64,000 bases of DNA from JAOUEA01 sp040882605 (lineage in GTDB: Bacteria > Actinomycetota > UBA4738 > HRBIN12): positions 1 through 64,000 of the forward strand of contig JBBEAY010000041.1 in NCBI GenBank assembly GCA_040882605.1. Reading direction: 5' to 3'. Shown here in pieces: positions 7,311 to 16,029 of this stretch (the first letter of the stretch is position 1; every line of letters starts with the position of its first letter). The notes beneath the pieces were generated by a model that was given only the letters and a program-made list of their open reading frames with translations, was not told where the DNA came from and did not search any database. The position numbers were made by a program, and so were the translations under genes.

Positions 7311-9449
7311 TTGACACATCGGGCAGGAAAATGTGATGTAGCGGCCGGTCGGGCTCGGTCCAATGGGGCAGCGTCGCACGCCGGGCGCACGTTCGGAGCT
7401 CAGTCCGAGGCGTGGTCGACGGTGTGGTTCAAGGTTGATGCTCGTGCCGGCGCTGTCTGGCTCACCTCGCTGCGAAAGAGCACCGGTGGGGCCATCTTGC
7501 TCGTCGGCATCAACAAGAACGGCGTTCTGATCGCCAGGAACAACGTCACGAAGATCACCTATCAGAGCACCGTAGGAGTGATCAACGGCGTCTGGCACCG
7601 TGTCGACGTGCACCTCAAGGTCGGCGCCGGCGCGCGGTTCGACGTTGATCTCGATTCGGTGCCGGTCACCGCGTTGAGCCGCTCGAACGGCCTGGGAACG
7701 TCGCCGATCACGCGGATCAAGATCGGCGATACCTCGACAGGGCGGACCTTCGACGTGACGTTCGACGACGTCTCCGCCGCCTCCGACCCCGGTTCGGACG
7801 ACGCCACCGATCCAACGCAGCCGACCGGGCTCGAAGTGAGCCTTCAAGACGCGCTCTCCGTGCATCTCACCTGGCAGCCATCCGACGATGACACCGGAGT
7901 GACGAGCTACACCATGCGTCGTTCCACCGACGGAACGAACTTCTCGCTCGCCGGCTCATCGATCACCACGTCATTCGTCGACCCGGGCCTGGCGCCGGCA
8001 ACTACTTACTGGTGGACCGTCGAGGCCGTCGACGCTGCAGGGAACCGGTCGGCGCCGAGCGCGCCGGCCACGGCCACGACCGGCTCGGTCGACCCCGGCC
8101 GACTGGTGGGACGGTGGAGCGAGCCCCTCGATGTCGGTGTGGTCGGCGTGCACGCGGCCGTGCTCTTCACGGGCAAGGTGCTGCTCTTCTACGAGACGGG
8201 CGGCACGGTCGGCACCATGGCGAAGCTGTGGAACCCCGCTACCGGTTCGGTGGAAGACGTCAGCGTGCCGATCGGTCAGCAACACAACCTGTTCTGCTCC
8301 GGTCATTCGCTACGCCCCAACGGCGACGTGCTCGTGACCGGGGGAACCATCTGGGGCGGCACGATCCCGAACGGCACCGAGAAGACGGCTTTCTTCAACC
8401 CGATCACCGAGTCCTGGCGGATCGGGCCGCCGATGGCTTGGCGCCGCTGGTACCCCTCGGATGTCACGCTTCCCGACGGTGATGCGCTCGTATTCAGTGG
8501 TCGGGTGAGCTCGGGCGCGCTCGCCGAAGCGGTCGAGCGTTATGACGGAGCGACCGATTCGTTCTCGACCCTGCCGAGTTCGGCGACGCTCGCGATGCAG
8601 CTCTATCCGCGTATGTTCGTGATGGGCGATGGACGGATCGCGAGGGTCGGGCCAGAGGCCGAGACGAAGTACTTCGATCCTGCGTCCAACGGGTGGTCGA
8701 GCGGGCCGTCAATGGTCGCAGGCGCCCGCCCCCGAGGCAGCGCCATCCTGCTCGCTGACGGGCGACGGGTGCTTGCTCTCGGAGGCGCTGTGAACACCGT
8801 CACCACGGCCACGGCAGAGTCGGTGGACCTCGGCGCCGGCCAGCCCTCGTGGGGGTACACGGGGTCGATGAACGAGCCGCGGCGCAACCTGAACGCGGTG
8901 CTGCTTCCTGATGGAAAGGTGCTCGCCGTCGGCGGTAATCGCGGCACCGCCAACTACGACCTTCCGGTGCTGAGCGCGGAGCTCTATGACCCGGCCACCG
9001 AGGTATGGACCGAGATGGCGGCGCAAGCGGCCCCTCGCGCCTATCACTCGACGGCGATGCTGCTGCCCGACGGGCGCGTACTCTCGGCCGGCCAGACGAA
9101 TGGCACTATGCAGACGACCGTCGAGGTGTATTCCCCTCCGTACCTTTTCGCGGGGCCCCGCCCGGTCATCACCGCAGCACCGACGAACCTGGGGTACGGC
9201 GGAACGTTCTCGGTCGGAACCGACGGGGCAGCGGATATCGCCGACGTGGTGCTGATCCGGCCGAGCACCGTGACCCACGGAGTCAACTTCGATCAACGCT
9301 CGGTCTCGCTGGCGTTCTCGGCGCAGACGAGCACCCTCTCGGTCGACGCGCCGAGCTCGAGCACCCAGGCTCCGCCCGGCTGGTACATGATGTTCCTCGT
9401 CGACGACGCTGGTGTGCCGTCGATCGCCAGCTGGGTGCGCATCGCGTGA
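7311..9449 (+). CDS. Galactose/glyoxal-oxidase-like copper radical oxidase with FnIII domain, 5'-truncated
   Basis: Domains in order: a concanavalin/LamG-like beta-sandwich (to about 7790), a fibronectin type III domain (about 7810-8085), then Kelch blades and a DUF1929-type C-terminal domain of the galactose oxidase family. All residues that build the copper site and Cys-Tyr cofactor appear present: Cys in LFCSGHS (codon 8295), Tyr in RRWYPSD (8451), Tyr-His in AYHST (9042, 9045) and His in VTHGVNFDQR (9276). The family oxidises primary alcohols or aldehydes to give H2O2. No signal peptide or good start is visible: the frame is open upstream but non-protein-like, and the sandwich domain seems to begin mid-fold near 7340. 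TTG at 7311 and GTG at 7422 are only candidates, so the gene is probably cut at its 5' end. Confidence 0.7.
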   Translation: MTHRAGKCDVAAGRARSNGAASHAGRTFGAQSEAWSTVWFKVDARAGAVWLTSLRKSTGGAILLVGINKNGVLIARNNVTKITYQSTVGVINGVWHRVDVHLKVGAGARFDVDLDSVPVTALSRSNGLGTSPITRIKIGDTSTGRTFDVTFDDVSAASDPGSDDATDPTQPTGLEVSLQDALSVHLTWQPSDDDTGVTSYTMRRSTDGTNFSLAGSSITTSFVDPGLAPATTYWWTVEAVDAAGNRSAPSAPATATTGSVDPGRLVGRWSEPLDVGVVGVHAAVLFTGKVLLFYETGGTVGTMAKLWNPATGSVEDVSVPIGQQHNLFCSGHSLRPNGDVLVTGGTIWGGTIPNGTEKTAFFNPITESWRIGPPMAWRRWYPSDVTLPDGDALVFSGRVSSGALAEAVERYDGATDSFSTLPSSATLAMQLYPRMFVMGDGRIARVGPEAETKYFDPASNGWSSGPSMVAGARPRGSAILLADGRRVLALGGAVNTVTTATAESVDLGAGQPSWGYTGSMNEPRRNLNAVLLPDGKVLAVGGNRGTANYDLPVLSAELYDPATEVWTEMAAQAAPRAYHSTAMLLPDGRVLSAGQTNGTMQTTVEVYSPPYLFAGPRPVITAAPTNLGYGGTFSVGTDGAADIADVVLIRPSTVTHGVNFDQRSVSLAFSAQTSTLSVDAPSSSTQAPPGWYMMFLVDDAGVPSIASWVRIA

Positions 9450-9492
9450 GTGTCCGGCCTACGACCTGACGTCGGCGAAGGGGGAATCGATC

Positions 9493-9894
9493 GTGATCGA
9501 GCCGGGGCGGCTTCAGGCATTGCCTCTGTTCGGAGATCTCGACGCGCACGACCTGGCGCAGGTCGCCAAGTGGGTCGAGGAAGTCCTGGCCGACCCAGGG
9601 CAGCTGCTGATCGAGCAGGGGTCGATGCCGTACGAGTTGTTCGTCATCGAGGACGGCGCCGTCGATGTCGTGCGAGACGGGGAGTCGATCGCGACCCTCG
9701 GCGCCGGCGACGTGGTCGGTGAGATCGCCCTGCTCGAGCAACATCGGCGCATGGCCTCGGTGGTCGCGAAGACGCCTGTGCGAGCCCTGGTGCTACAGGT
9801 CGACGCGCTCCAGTCGCTCACGGCTGAGATGCCCGAGCTCGGCGACGAGCTCCGATCACTGATGGAGCGCCGTCGCCGCGAGAACGATGGGTAA
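9493..9894 (+). CDS. Stand-alone cyclic-nucleotide-binding domain protein
   Basis: A 133-residue protein covering one CRP/cNMP-type domain: LPLFGDLDAHDLAQVA at the start, QLLIEQGSMPYELFVIEDGAVDVV in the middle, and the phosphate-binding-cassette region GDVVGEIALLEQHRRMASVVA. The cassette Arg (HRRMAS) and Glu (GEIALL) are present, so nucleotide binding is plausible. There is no DNA-binding HTH, channel or kinase domain, so it is not a CRP-type regulator by itself. Such small proteins may act as sensors for partners elsewhere. GTG 9493 is chosen because AAGGGGGA lies eight bases upstream and the extra residues of a longer frame from 9412 are unlike the family. Confidence 0.8.
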   Translation: MIEPGRLQALPLFGDLDAHDLAQVAKWVEEVLADPGQLLIEQGSMPYELFVIEDGAVDVVRDGESIATLGAGDVVGEIALLEQHRRMASVVAKTPVRALVLQVDALQSLTAEMPELGDELRSLMERRRRENDG

Positions 9895-10080
9895 GACGCG
9901 GTCAAGTTGACCTTGCGGTCGTTGTGCCGTCGTGCAAGACTCCGACCCTGGGAATGACGTCCGGGCTCCGGTCCGGGCCGACGGCGGCACGACGCGGGCA
10001 CGTGCCGCCGTCACTTCGTCCAGATGCGGGCGATCTCGTGCAGCCCACGCTCGAGAGCTTTGATATCGTGACGAGTCGCC

Positions 10081-10152
10081 GGGCGCGTAGCTCAGCGGGA
10101 GAGCGCTCGCCTCACACGCGAGAGGTCGCAGGTTCAATACCTGCCGCGCCCA
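10081..10152 (+). tRNA. tRNA-Val(CAC)
   Basis: A complete cloverleaf: acceptor GGGCGCG/CGCGCCC, D-arm GCTC-AGCGGGA-GAGC, anticodon arm CTCGC-CTCACAC-GCGAG with anticodon CAC, variable AGGTC, T-arm GCAGG-TTCAATA-CCTGC, and discriminator A. CCA is not encoded (ctc follows). A TATCGT at 10064-10069 may be its -10 element. It reads GUG valine codons. Confidence 0.95.
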
Positions 10153-10249
10153 CTCGGTGACATGTGCGATACGAGGGACGGCCCATGGCTCCCCTTGTTG
10201 CATCGGCAAGCGATGCCGGCCCACTTTCCGAGCAGGGGGACACACGTCG

Positions 10250-11002
10250 ATGGCGATGGTGATGCCCGACGGCCCGAAGGCCGCCGCCGCGCGCTCCGAC
10301 GATCTCTGGAAGGTCTACGGCGAAGGCGATGCCGCGGTCGAAGCTCTGCGCGGAGTGACCATCGAGTTCGCGAGCGGCGAGTTCACGGCGATCATGGGGC
10401 CGTCGGGCTCGGGCAAGTCGACCCTGCTCCATTGTCTCGCCGGTCTCGACACGCCGACCGGGGGCGCCATGTGGATCGGCGATGTCGACCTCACGACGCT
10501 CGGCGAGAAGCAGCTGACCGCTTTGCGGCGGGACAAGGTCGGGTTCGTCTTCCAGTCGTTCAACCTCGTGCCCACGCTGACCGCGGCCGAGAACATCACG
10601 CTTCCTCTCGACATCGCGGGCCGAGACGTCGATCGTTCGTGGTACGACCAGGTGGTCGACACGATCGGGCTGCGCGATCGACTCGGCCATCGCCCGAGCG
10701 AGCTCTCGGGCGGACAGCAGCAGCGCGTCGCAAGCGCCAGAGCCCTGGTGAGCCGGCCCGAGATCGTGTTCGCCGACGAGCCGACCGGGAATCTCGACTC
10801 GCGCTCGAGCGCTGAGCTGCTCAGCTTCCTGCGAGACGCGGTCTCGACCTACGGCCAGACGATCCTCATGGTCACGCACGATGCCACCGCGGCGAGCTAC
10901 GCCGATCGCGTGGTGTTCCTGGCAGATGGACGTGTGGTCGATGAGATGCGGGCCCCCACCGCCGACGGCGTGCTCGACCGGCTCAAGTCGCTGGAGTCCT
11001 AG
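10250..11002 (+). CDS. ABC transporter ATP-binding protein, MacB/LolD type
   Basis: A 250-residue nucleotide-binding subunit with Walker A GPSGSGKST (residues about 48-56), Q-loop FVFQSFNLVPTLTA, signature LSGGQQQRV, Walker B IVFADEPTGNLD and switch His (MVTHD). The FQ.FNL..TLT and PTGNLD wording is typical of the LolD/MacB/FtsE group, which power permeases that act on lipids, peptides or envelope substrates without simple import. ATG 10250 follows AGGGGGA at nine bases; the open frame extends upstream to 10157 but overlaps no recognisable domain. It ends six bases before its permease, so the two are surely co-transcribed. Confidence 0.92.
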   Translation: MAMVMPDGPKAAAARSDDLWKVYGEGDAAVEALRGVTIEFASGEFTAIMGPSGSGKSTLLHCLAGLDTPTGGAMWIGDVDLTTLGEKQLTALRRDKVGFVFQSFNLVPTLTAAENITLPLDIAGRDVDRSWYDQVVDTIGLRDRLGHRPSELSGGQQQRVASARALVSRPEIVFADEPTGNLDSRSSAELLSFLRDAVSTYGQTILMVTHDATAASYADRVVFLADGRVVDEMRAPTADGVLDRLKSLES

Positions 11003-11008
11003 CCAACC

Positions 11009-13567
11009 GTGTGGCGCGCGACGTTCAAGAGCCTATTGGCCAAGAAGCTCCGATTGGTGCTGACGGCGCTGTCCGTGGTGCTGGGCGTGGGGTTCGTCGC
11101 CGGCACCTACGTCCTGACCGACACGATGAACGCAGCGTTCGAGGAGCTGTTCGCTCAGTCGGCCACCGCCTCCGATGTCATAGTGCGATCGACCTCCGCT
11201 TTCGAGCCGGAGGCGGCGGGCCCGGGAGGGGGAGGCGGTGAAGAGCGGACGCCGCTCCCCGACAGTCTGCTCGCTGAGGTTGAGTCGGTCGCAGACGTGG
11301 CGGTCGCGGTGGGCGACCTGCAGGGAACGGCCCAGATGGTCGACCCGGCGACCAACGACGTGATCGGAGGTGTCGGCCCGCCGACGATCGGTACGAACTG
11401 GAACGAGCTGGCCGGCGAGGTGCTCGAGGTCCGTGACGGAGCGCCTCCGGCGGGGCCCGACGAGGTGATGATCGACGCGGCGACGGCGCGCAATGCGAAC
11501 CTCTCGGTGGGAGACGAGATCAAGATCCTCTTCGAGGGTCCGCCCGGAGAGTTCACGATCGTGGGAGTCGTCGGATTCGGGGAAGCCGACAACCTCGGGG
11601 GCGCGACGCTGGCGGTGTTCGAGACCGAGACCGCTCAGGAAGTGCTCGGCAAGCAAGGAGTCTTCGATGCGATTAGCGTCGTCGGCGACGAAGGCGTCGC
11701 GGCGACCCAGCTCAGCGCATCGGTCGAGGCGGTGCTTCCCGAAGGGGTGGAAGCCGTCACGTCGACGTCGGTGGCCGACGAAGCAACGCAGAACCTGCAA
11801 GAAGACCTCGGGTTCTTCCGCACGGCCCTGCTGGTGTTCGCGGCCGTGGCGCTGTTCGTGGGCTCGTTCATCATCTTCAACACGTTCTCGATCATCGTCG
11901 CCCAGCGCACCCGTGAGCTCGCCCTGTTGCGCGCGCTCGGGGCGTCGAGGCGGCAGGTTATCGTGTCGGTGGTCGTCGAGGCGTTCGTGGTCGGCCTGGT
12001 CGCCTCGGGGCTCGGCATCGCCGCAGGCATAGGCATCGCGGTCGGGCTTCAGGGGCTGCTCGGAGCGTTCAACATCGACCTACCCAGCACATCGCTGCAG
12101 CTTTTGCCGCGCACCATCATCGTCTCGCTGTTCGTAGGCGTGGTCGTGACGGTCGCGGCCTCGATCCTTCCCGCTCGCCGAGCAGGTTCCGTGGCGCCGA
12201 TCCAAGCGCTCCGCGAGGCGAGTGATGGGGCCTCCCGGGAGCTCGCTGGTCGCAGGCTCATCATCGCGCTCGCTGTCACCGCTCTCGGCGTCGGCGCGCT
12301 CGCGTACGGCCTCTTCGGCGCCGAGACCAACGGCGTCTACTCGGTCGGGGCCGGCGCCGCCATCACCTTCATCGGTGTCGCGATGCTGTCGCCATTGGCC
12401 GCCCGGCCCATCGTCGGGGGGCTCGGCGCACCGCTTCGGCGACTGTCGATCCAGGGGCGGCTCGGGCGCGAGAACGCGATGCGCAGCCCCCGTCGCACCG
12501 CTTCCACGGCTGCCGCCTTGATGATCGGGCTCGGTCTCGTCTCGATGGTCGCGATCCTCGCCGCGTCGCTCAAAGCATCGTTCGACGCGGCGCTCACCGA
12601 CACATTGAAGGCCGACTACACCCTGACGACCAGCTCGTTCACATCGTTCAGCCCCGAGGCAGGAGAGCGGGTTGCCGCGCTCCCCGAGGTCGAGGCCGTC
12701 TCGGCGTTCCGCCAGAACGGGTTCCGAGTGAACGGTTCGACCTCGTTCCTCACCGCCGTCGATCCCTCGGCCGTGGAAGGAGTCGCCACGCTCGAGGTGT
12801 CGGAGGGCTCGGTCACCGTGCTGGCTGAGGCCGACGACGCGCTGCTGGTGCATCGCGACGTGGCCATCGAGAATGGGTGGGCGCTCGGCGACGAGGTGCC
12901 GGCGGAGTTCGCTTCGACGGGAGACGCCCCGCTCACGATCGCAGGCATCTACGAGGAGAACCGTTTGGTCGGCGACTACGTGATCTCGCTCGAGACCTAC
13001 GACGGTCTGTATGTCGAGCGGCTGGATTCCTTCGTCCTCGTGAAAGGCGCGCAGGGCGTGGCGCTGAGCGAGGTCGAGGAGGCGATCCGAGGGGCGGTCG
13101 AGGAGTTCCCCAATGTGCAGGTGCAGGATCAGGCTGCCTTCCGTGCGCAGCAGGCGGGCTTCATCGATCAGATCCTCGGCTTGATCACGGCCTTGCTGCT
13201 CATGTCGATCGCGATCGCCGCGGTCGGCATCATCAACACGCTGGGGCTCTCGATCTACGAGCGGACCAGGGAGCTGGGGCTCTTGCGAGCAGTCGGCATG
13301 AGCCGGCGACAGGTGTCGCGCATGGTGCGCTGGGAATCGATCATCATCGCGGTGTTCGGGGCGGTGCTCGGTCTCGTGATCGGCGTCGCGTTCGGCTGGG
13401 CGCTGCAGCAGGCCTTGAAGGCCGAAGGGGTGACCGAGTTCGTCGTACCCGTCGGCCAGCTCGCGGCCTACCTGGTGATCGCGGCGTTCATCGGCGTGAT
13501 CGCGGCGATCTGGCCGGCTCGGCGTGCGGCCAGACTCAACGTGCTCGAGGCCATCTCGTACGAGTAG
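11009..13567 (+). CDS. ABC transporter permease with two FtsX domains
   Basis: An 852-residue permease. The N-terminal segment LRLVLTALSVVLGVGFVAGTYVLTDT is the first helix, followed by a MacB-like extracytoplasmic domain (to about residue 265). FtsX domain 1 follows (ALLVFAAVALFVGSFIIFNTFSIIVAQRTRELALLRALGASRRQV), then a second extracytoplasmic domain and FtsX domain 2 (MSIAIAAVGIINTLGLSIYERTRELGLLRAVGMSRRQV). Both coupling motifs RTRELxLLRAxGxSRRQV are intact. It pairs with the adjacent ATPase. Double-FtsX permeases of actinobacteria are usually assigned to export or envelope maintenance; the substrate cannot be told. GTG start at 11009. Confidence 0.92.
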   Translation: MWRATFKSLLAKKLRLVLTALSVVLGVGFVAGTYVLTDTMNAAFEELFAQSATASDVIVRSTSAFEPEAAGPGGGGGEERTPLPDSLLAEVESVADVAVAVGDLQGTAQMVDPATNDVIGGVGPPTIGTNWNELAGEVLEVRDGAPPAGPDEVMIDAATARNANLSVGDEIKILFEGPPGEFTIVGVVGFGEADNLGGATLAVFETETAQEVLGKQGVFDAISVVGDEGVAATQLSASVEAVLPEGVEAVTSTSVADEATQNLQEDLGFFRTALLVFAAVALFVGSFIIFNTFSIIVAQRTRELALLRALGASRRQVIVSVVVEAFVVGLVASGLGIAAGIGIAVGLQGLLGAFNIDLPSTSLQLLPRTIIVSLFVGVVVTVAASILPARRAGSVAPIQALREASDGASRELAGRRLIIALAVTALGVGALAYGLFGAETNGVYSVGAGAAITFIGVAMLSPLAARPIVGGLGAPLRRLSIQGRLGRENAMRSPRRTASTAAALMIGLGLVSMVAILAASLKASFDAALTDTLKADYTLTTSSFTSFSPEAGERVAALPEVEAVSAFRQNGFRVNGSTSFLTAVDPSAVEGVATLEVSEGSVTVLAEADDALLVHRDVAIENGWALGDEVPAEFASTGDAPLTIAGIYEENRLVGDYVISLETYDGLYVERLDSFVLVKGAQGVALSEVEEAIRGAVEEFPNVQVQDQAAFRAQQAGFIDQILGLITALLLMSIAIAAVGIINTLGLSIYERTRELGLLRAVGMSRRQVSRMVRWESIIIAVFGAVLGLVIGVAFGWALQQALKAEGVTEFVVPVGQLAAYLVIAAFIGVIAAIWPARRAARLNVLEAISYE

Positions 13568-13598
13568 GGCGTGGGCGCGGAGTGGCGAGCATGGTCGC

Positions 13599-13604
13599 TA
13601 TCAT
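13599..13604 (+). promoter_or_regulatory. Probable -10 element (TATCAT) for leaderless thrS
   Basis: TATCAT ends six bases before the thrS ATG and no ribosome-binding site lies between, which places transcription start at or next to the start codon. No good -35 is seen. Confidence 0.5.
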
Positions 13605-13610
13605 GCCCGC

Positions 13611-15530
13611 ATGCCGACCCTGACCCTTCCCGAAGGCGTGCATGTCGAGCTCCCCGAAGGGGAGCCGATCGGCGCGGTGCTGCCCAAGGGCACGATCGCT
13701 GCGCGGGTCGACGGCGAGCTGCGTGACCTCTCGTTCGTGCCTTCGGCCGGCGCGCTCGTCGAGCCGATCGCTCCGACTTCGGATGAGGGGCTGCACGTGC
13801 TGCGCCATTCGACCGCGCACGTGCTCGCCCAGGCGGTCTGCGATCTGTACCCCGGCGCGACCTACGCGATCGGCCCGGCGGTCGCCGACGGCTTCTATTA
13901 CGACTTCGATCTGCCCGAGCCGGTGCACGCCGCCGACCTGGCGAAGATCGACCGGCGCATGCGCCAGATCGTGAAGCGGAACCAGCGGTTCGTTCGCGAG
14001 GAGGTCACGCGCGAGGTCGCGATCGAACGCCTGCGCGACCAGCCGTTCAAGGTCGAGATCATCGAGGCGATGGGCGCCGGCGACACCGTGTCGCTCTACT
14101 CCAACGACGGCTGGGTCGACCTGTGTTTGGGCCCGCACGTGGCGCATACGGGCGTGCTCGGGGCGTTCAAGCTCACGAACGTCGCCGGCGCGTACTGGCG
14201 CGGCGACGAGAAGAACCCGCAGCTCACCCGCATCTACGGCACCGCGTGGGCCACGCAAGGCGATCTCGACGCCTACCTGCATCGCCTCGAGGAAGCCGAG
14301 CGGCGCGACCACCGCAAGCTCGGCCACGATCTCGACCTGTTCTCGTTCCCCGAGGAGATCGGGTCGGGACTCGCGGTGTTCCACCCCAAGGGCGGCCTCG
14401 TGCGGCGGCTGATGGAGGACTACTCCCGGCGACGGCACGAGGAAGCCGGCTACGACTTCGTCTACACGCCGCACATCACGAAGGCCGAGTTGTTCGAGAT
14501 CAGCGGGCACCTGACATGGTTCGCCGACGGCATGTTCCCTCCGATGGAGCTCGACGGCGGCACGCAGTACTACCTGAAGCCCATGAACTGCCCCATGCAC
14601 ATCCTGATCTTCAAGAGCCGCACCCGTAGCTACCGCGAGCTGCCCCTTCGGTTCTTCGAGTTCGGCACCGTGTACCGGCACGAGCTCTCGGGGGTCGTGC
14701 ACGGCCTCACGCGTGTGCGTGGGCTGACGATGGACGACGCCCACATCTTCACCACCCGGGAGCAGCTCGGCGACGAGCTCGGATCGGTGCTCACGTTCGT
14801 GCTGGACCTGCTCCGCGATTACGGGCTCGACGACTTCTACATGGAGCTGTCGACCCGTCCCGAGAGCAAAGCGGTGGGCACCGAGGAAGAGTGGAACGAG
14901 GCCACCGAGGCGCTTCGGCAAGCGGCGCAAGCGATCGACGTGCCGTTCGTGATGGACGAGGGCGGCGGCGCCTTCTACGGCCCGAAGATCAGCGTGCAGG
15001 CGCGCGATGCGATCGGACGCACGTGGCAGATGTCGACGATCCAGGTCGACTTCCAGCTTCCTCAGCGATTCGACATGGAGTACTCGGGCGACGACAACGC
15101 CCGGCATCGTCCCATCATGATCCACCGCGCGCTGTTCGGATCGGTAGAGCGGTTCTTCGCCGTGCTGACCGAGCACTACGCCGGAGCGTTCCCGCTGTGG
15201 CTCGCGCCCGAGCAGCTGAGGTTCGTGCCCGTCGCGGACCGTCACGTGGCACATTGCGAAGAGCTGGCCGCGAAGGCGAAGGCCGCTGGGCTGCGTGCGT
15301 TCGTCGACGATTCCAAGGAGAGCGTCGGCAAGAAGATCAGGGCCGCGCAGCTCGCGAAGGCGCCGTACACGCTCGTGGTGGGGGACCAGGAGCTCGAGTC
15401 CGATGCCTACACCGTGCGCGATCGCGCGGGCACCGAGACGGCCGGGGTGACCTTCGACCGGTTGATCGACGCGCTTGTCGACGAGGCCTCGAGCCGCTCG
15501 CTCGTGCAGACCGAGTTCGGATCGGCCTGA
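13611..15530 (+). CDS. thrS: Threonyl-tRNA synthetase
   Basis: A 639-residue class II synthetase that charges tRNA-Thr. It has an N-terminal TGS domain (to about residue 60), an editing domain with HSTAHVLAQAV and the SLY/CLGPH region, a catalytic core (motif 2 FRFFEFGTVYRHELSG-like, CPMH zinc-site Cys in KPMNCPMHI), and motif 3 MIHRALFGSVERF, ending in the anticodon-binding domain. Editing-site His and Cys residues (HSTAH, CLGPH) look intact, so removal of misattached Ser is expected. ATG 13611 is chosen over the longer frame from 13524, which would read back into the permease gene. The HIT gene starts ten bases downstream. Confidence 0.97.
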   Translation: MPTLTLPEGVHVELPEGEPIGAVLPKGTIAARVDGELRDLSFVPSAGALVEPIAPTSDEGLHVLRHSTAHVLAQAVCDLYPGATYAIGPAVADGFYYDFDLPEPVHAADLAKIDRRMRQIVKRNQRFVREEVTREVAIERLRDQPFKVEIIEAMGAGDTVSLYSNDGWVDLCLGPHVAHTGVLGAFKLTNVAGAYWRGDEKNPQLTRIYGTAWATQGDLDAYLHRLEEAERRDHRKLGHDLDLFSFPEEIGSGLAVFHPKGGLVRRLMEDYSRRRHEEAGYDFVYTPHITKAELFEISGHLTWFADGMFPPMELDGGTQYYLKPMNCPMHILIFKSRTRSYRELPLRFFEFGTVYRHELSGVVHGLTRVRGLTMDDAHIFTTREQLGDELGSVLTFVLDLLRDYGLDDFYMELSTRPESKAVGTEEEWNEATEALRQAAQAIDVPFVMDEGGGAFYGPKISVQARDAIGRTWQMSTIQVDFQLPQRFDMEYSGDDNARHRPIMIHRALFGSVERFFAVLTEHYAGAFPLWLAPEQLRFVPVADRHVAHCEELAAKAKAAGLRAFVDDSKESVGKKIRAAQLAKAPYTLVVGDQELESDAYTVRDRAGTETAGVTFDRLIDALVDEASSRSLVQTEFGSA

Positions 15531-15540
15531 GGCGGCGCGC

Positions 15541-16029
15541 ATGGATCATCTCTGGAGCCCGTGGCGCATGCAGTACCTCGAGACCGCGCGCGACGAGCTG
15601 GAAGAAGACGGCGGGTGCGTTTTCTGCGCCGTGCCCGATCGCGAGCCCGAACGGGTGCTCGTGCGCGGCGAGCGGGCCTACATCGTCTTGAACAAGTTCC
15701 CTTACAACCCGGGGCATCTGCTGATCGTGCCCCTGCGTCACACCGGCGACATCGAGGATCTGACCACCGAGGAGAACGCCGAGCTGCAGGCGTTGATGCA
15801 GCGGTCGATCCGCGCTCTGCGCGAAGAATCGGAGCCACATGGGTTCAACGTCGGCATGAACCTCGGATCCATCTCCGGGGCCGGCATCCCAGACCATCTG
15901 CATTGGCACGTGGTGCCGCGATGGGGCGGCGACACCAACTTCATGCCGGTGGTCGGACAGGTGCGTGTGCTGCCGGAGCTGCTCGCCGACACGGCTCGCA
16001 GGCTCGCGCCGAGGTTCGCCGATGCCTGA
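15541..16029 (+). CDS. HIT-family protein, Ap4A phosphorylase-like
   Basis: A 162-residue histidine-triad protein with the triad HLHWHVVPRW (near residue 121) and a CVFC pair near residue 27 that usually binds zinc. WSPWRMQYL at the N terminus and FPYNPGHLLIVP are typical of the actinobacterial branch whose M. tuberculosis member (Rv2613c, also beside thrS) has been described as a diadenosine tetraphosphate phosphorylase. Clearing Ap4A made by synthetases would suit its place directly after thrS. The transfer to this protein is inference. Its stop overlaps the next start by eight bases. Confidence 0.88.
   Translation: MDHLWSPWRMQYLETARDELEEDGGCVFCAVPDREPERVLVRGERAYIVLNKFPYNPGHLLIVPLRHTGDIEDLTTEENAELQALMQRSIRALREESEPHGFNVGMNLGSISGAGIPDHLHWHVVPRWGGDTNFMPVVGQVRVLPELLADTARRLAPRFADA

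Noticed and set aside
7311..7340. TTGACA at 7312-7317 as a -35 element for the oxidase-like gene
   Set aside because: No -10-like hexamer lies 16-19 bases downstream, and no usable start follows.
9900..9912. Palindrome GGTCAAGTTGACC after the cyclic-nucleotide-binding gene
   Set aside because: A single 13-base palindrome without other copies, and too short a loop for a terminator; not enough to call an operator.
9856..10245. Minus-strand frame across the tRNA-Val(CAC) gene
   Set aside because: VLNLRPLACEASALPLSYAP is again the antisense of a tRNA; no independent evidence for a protein.
13536..15542. Very long minus-strand frame opposite thrS, and similar ones opposite aspS-rarA (40755-43424) and alaS (43527-46742)
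   Set aside because: High GC with codon-biased genes opens long antisense frames; their Arg/His/Gly-rich products lack domains, and the plus-strand genes are certain.
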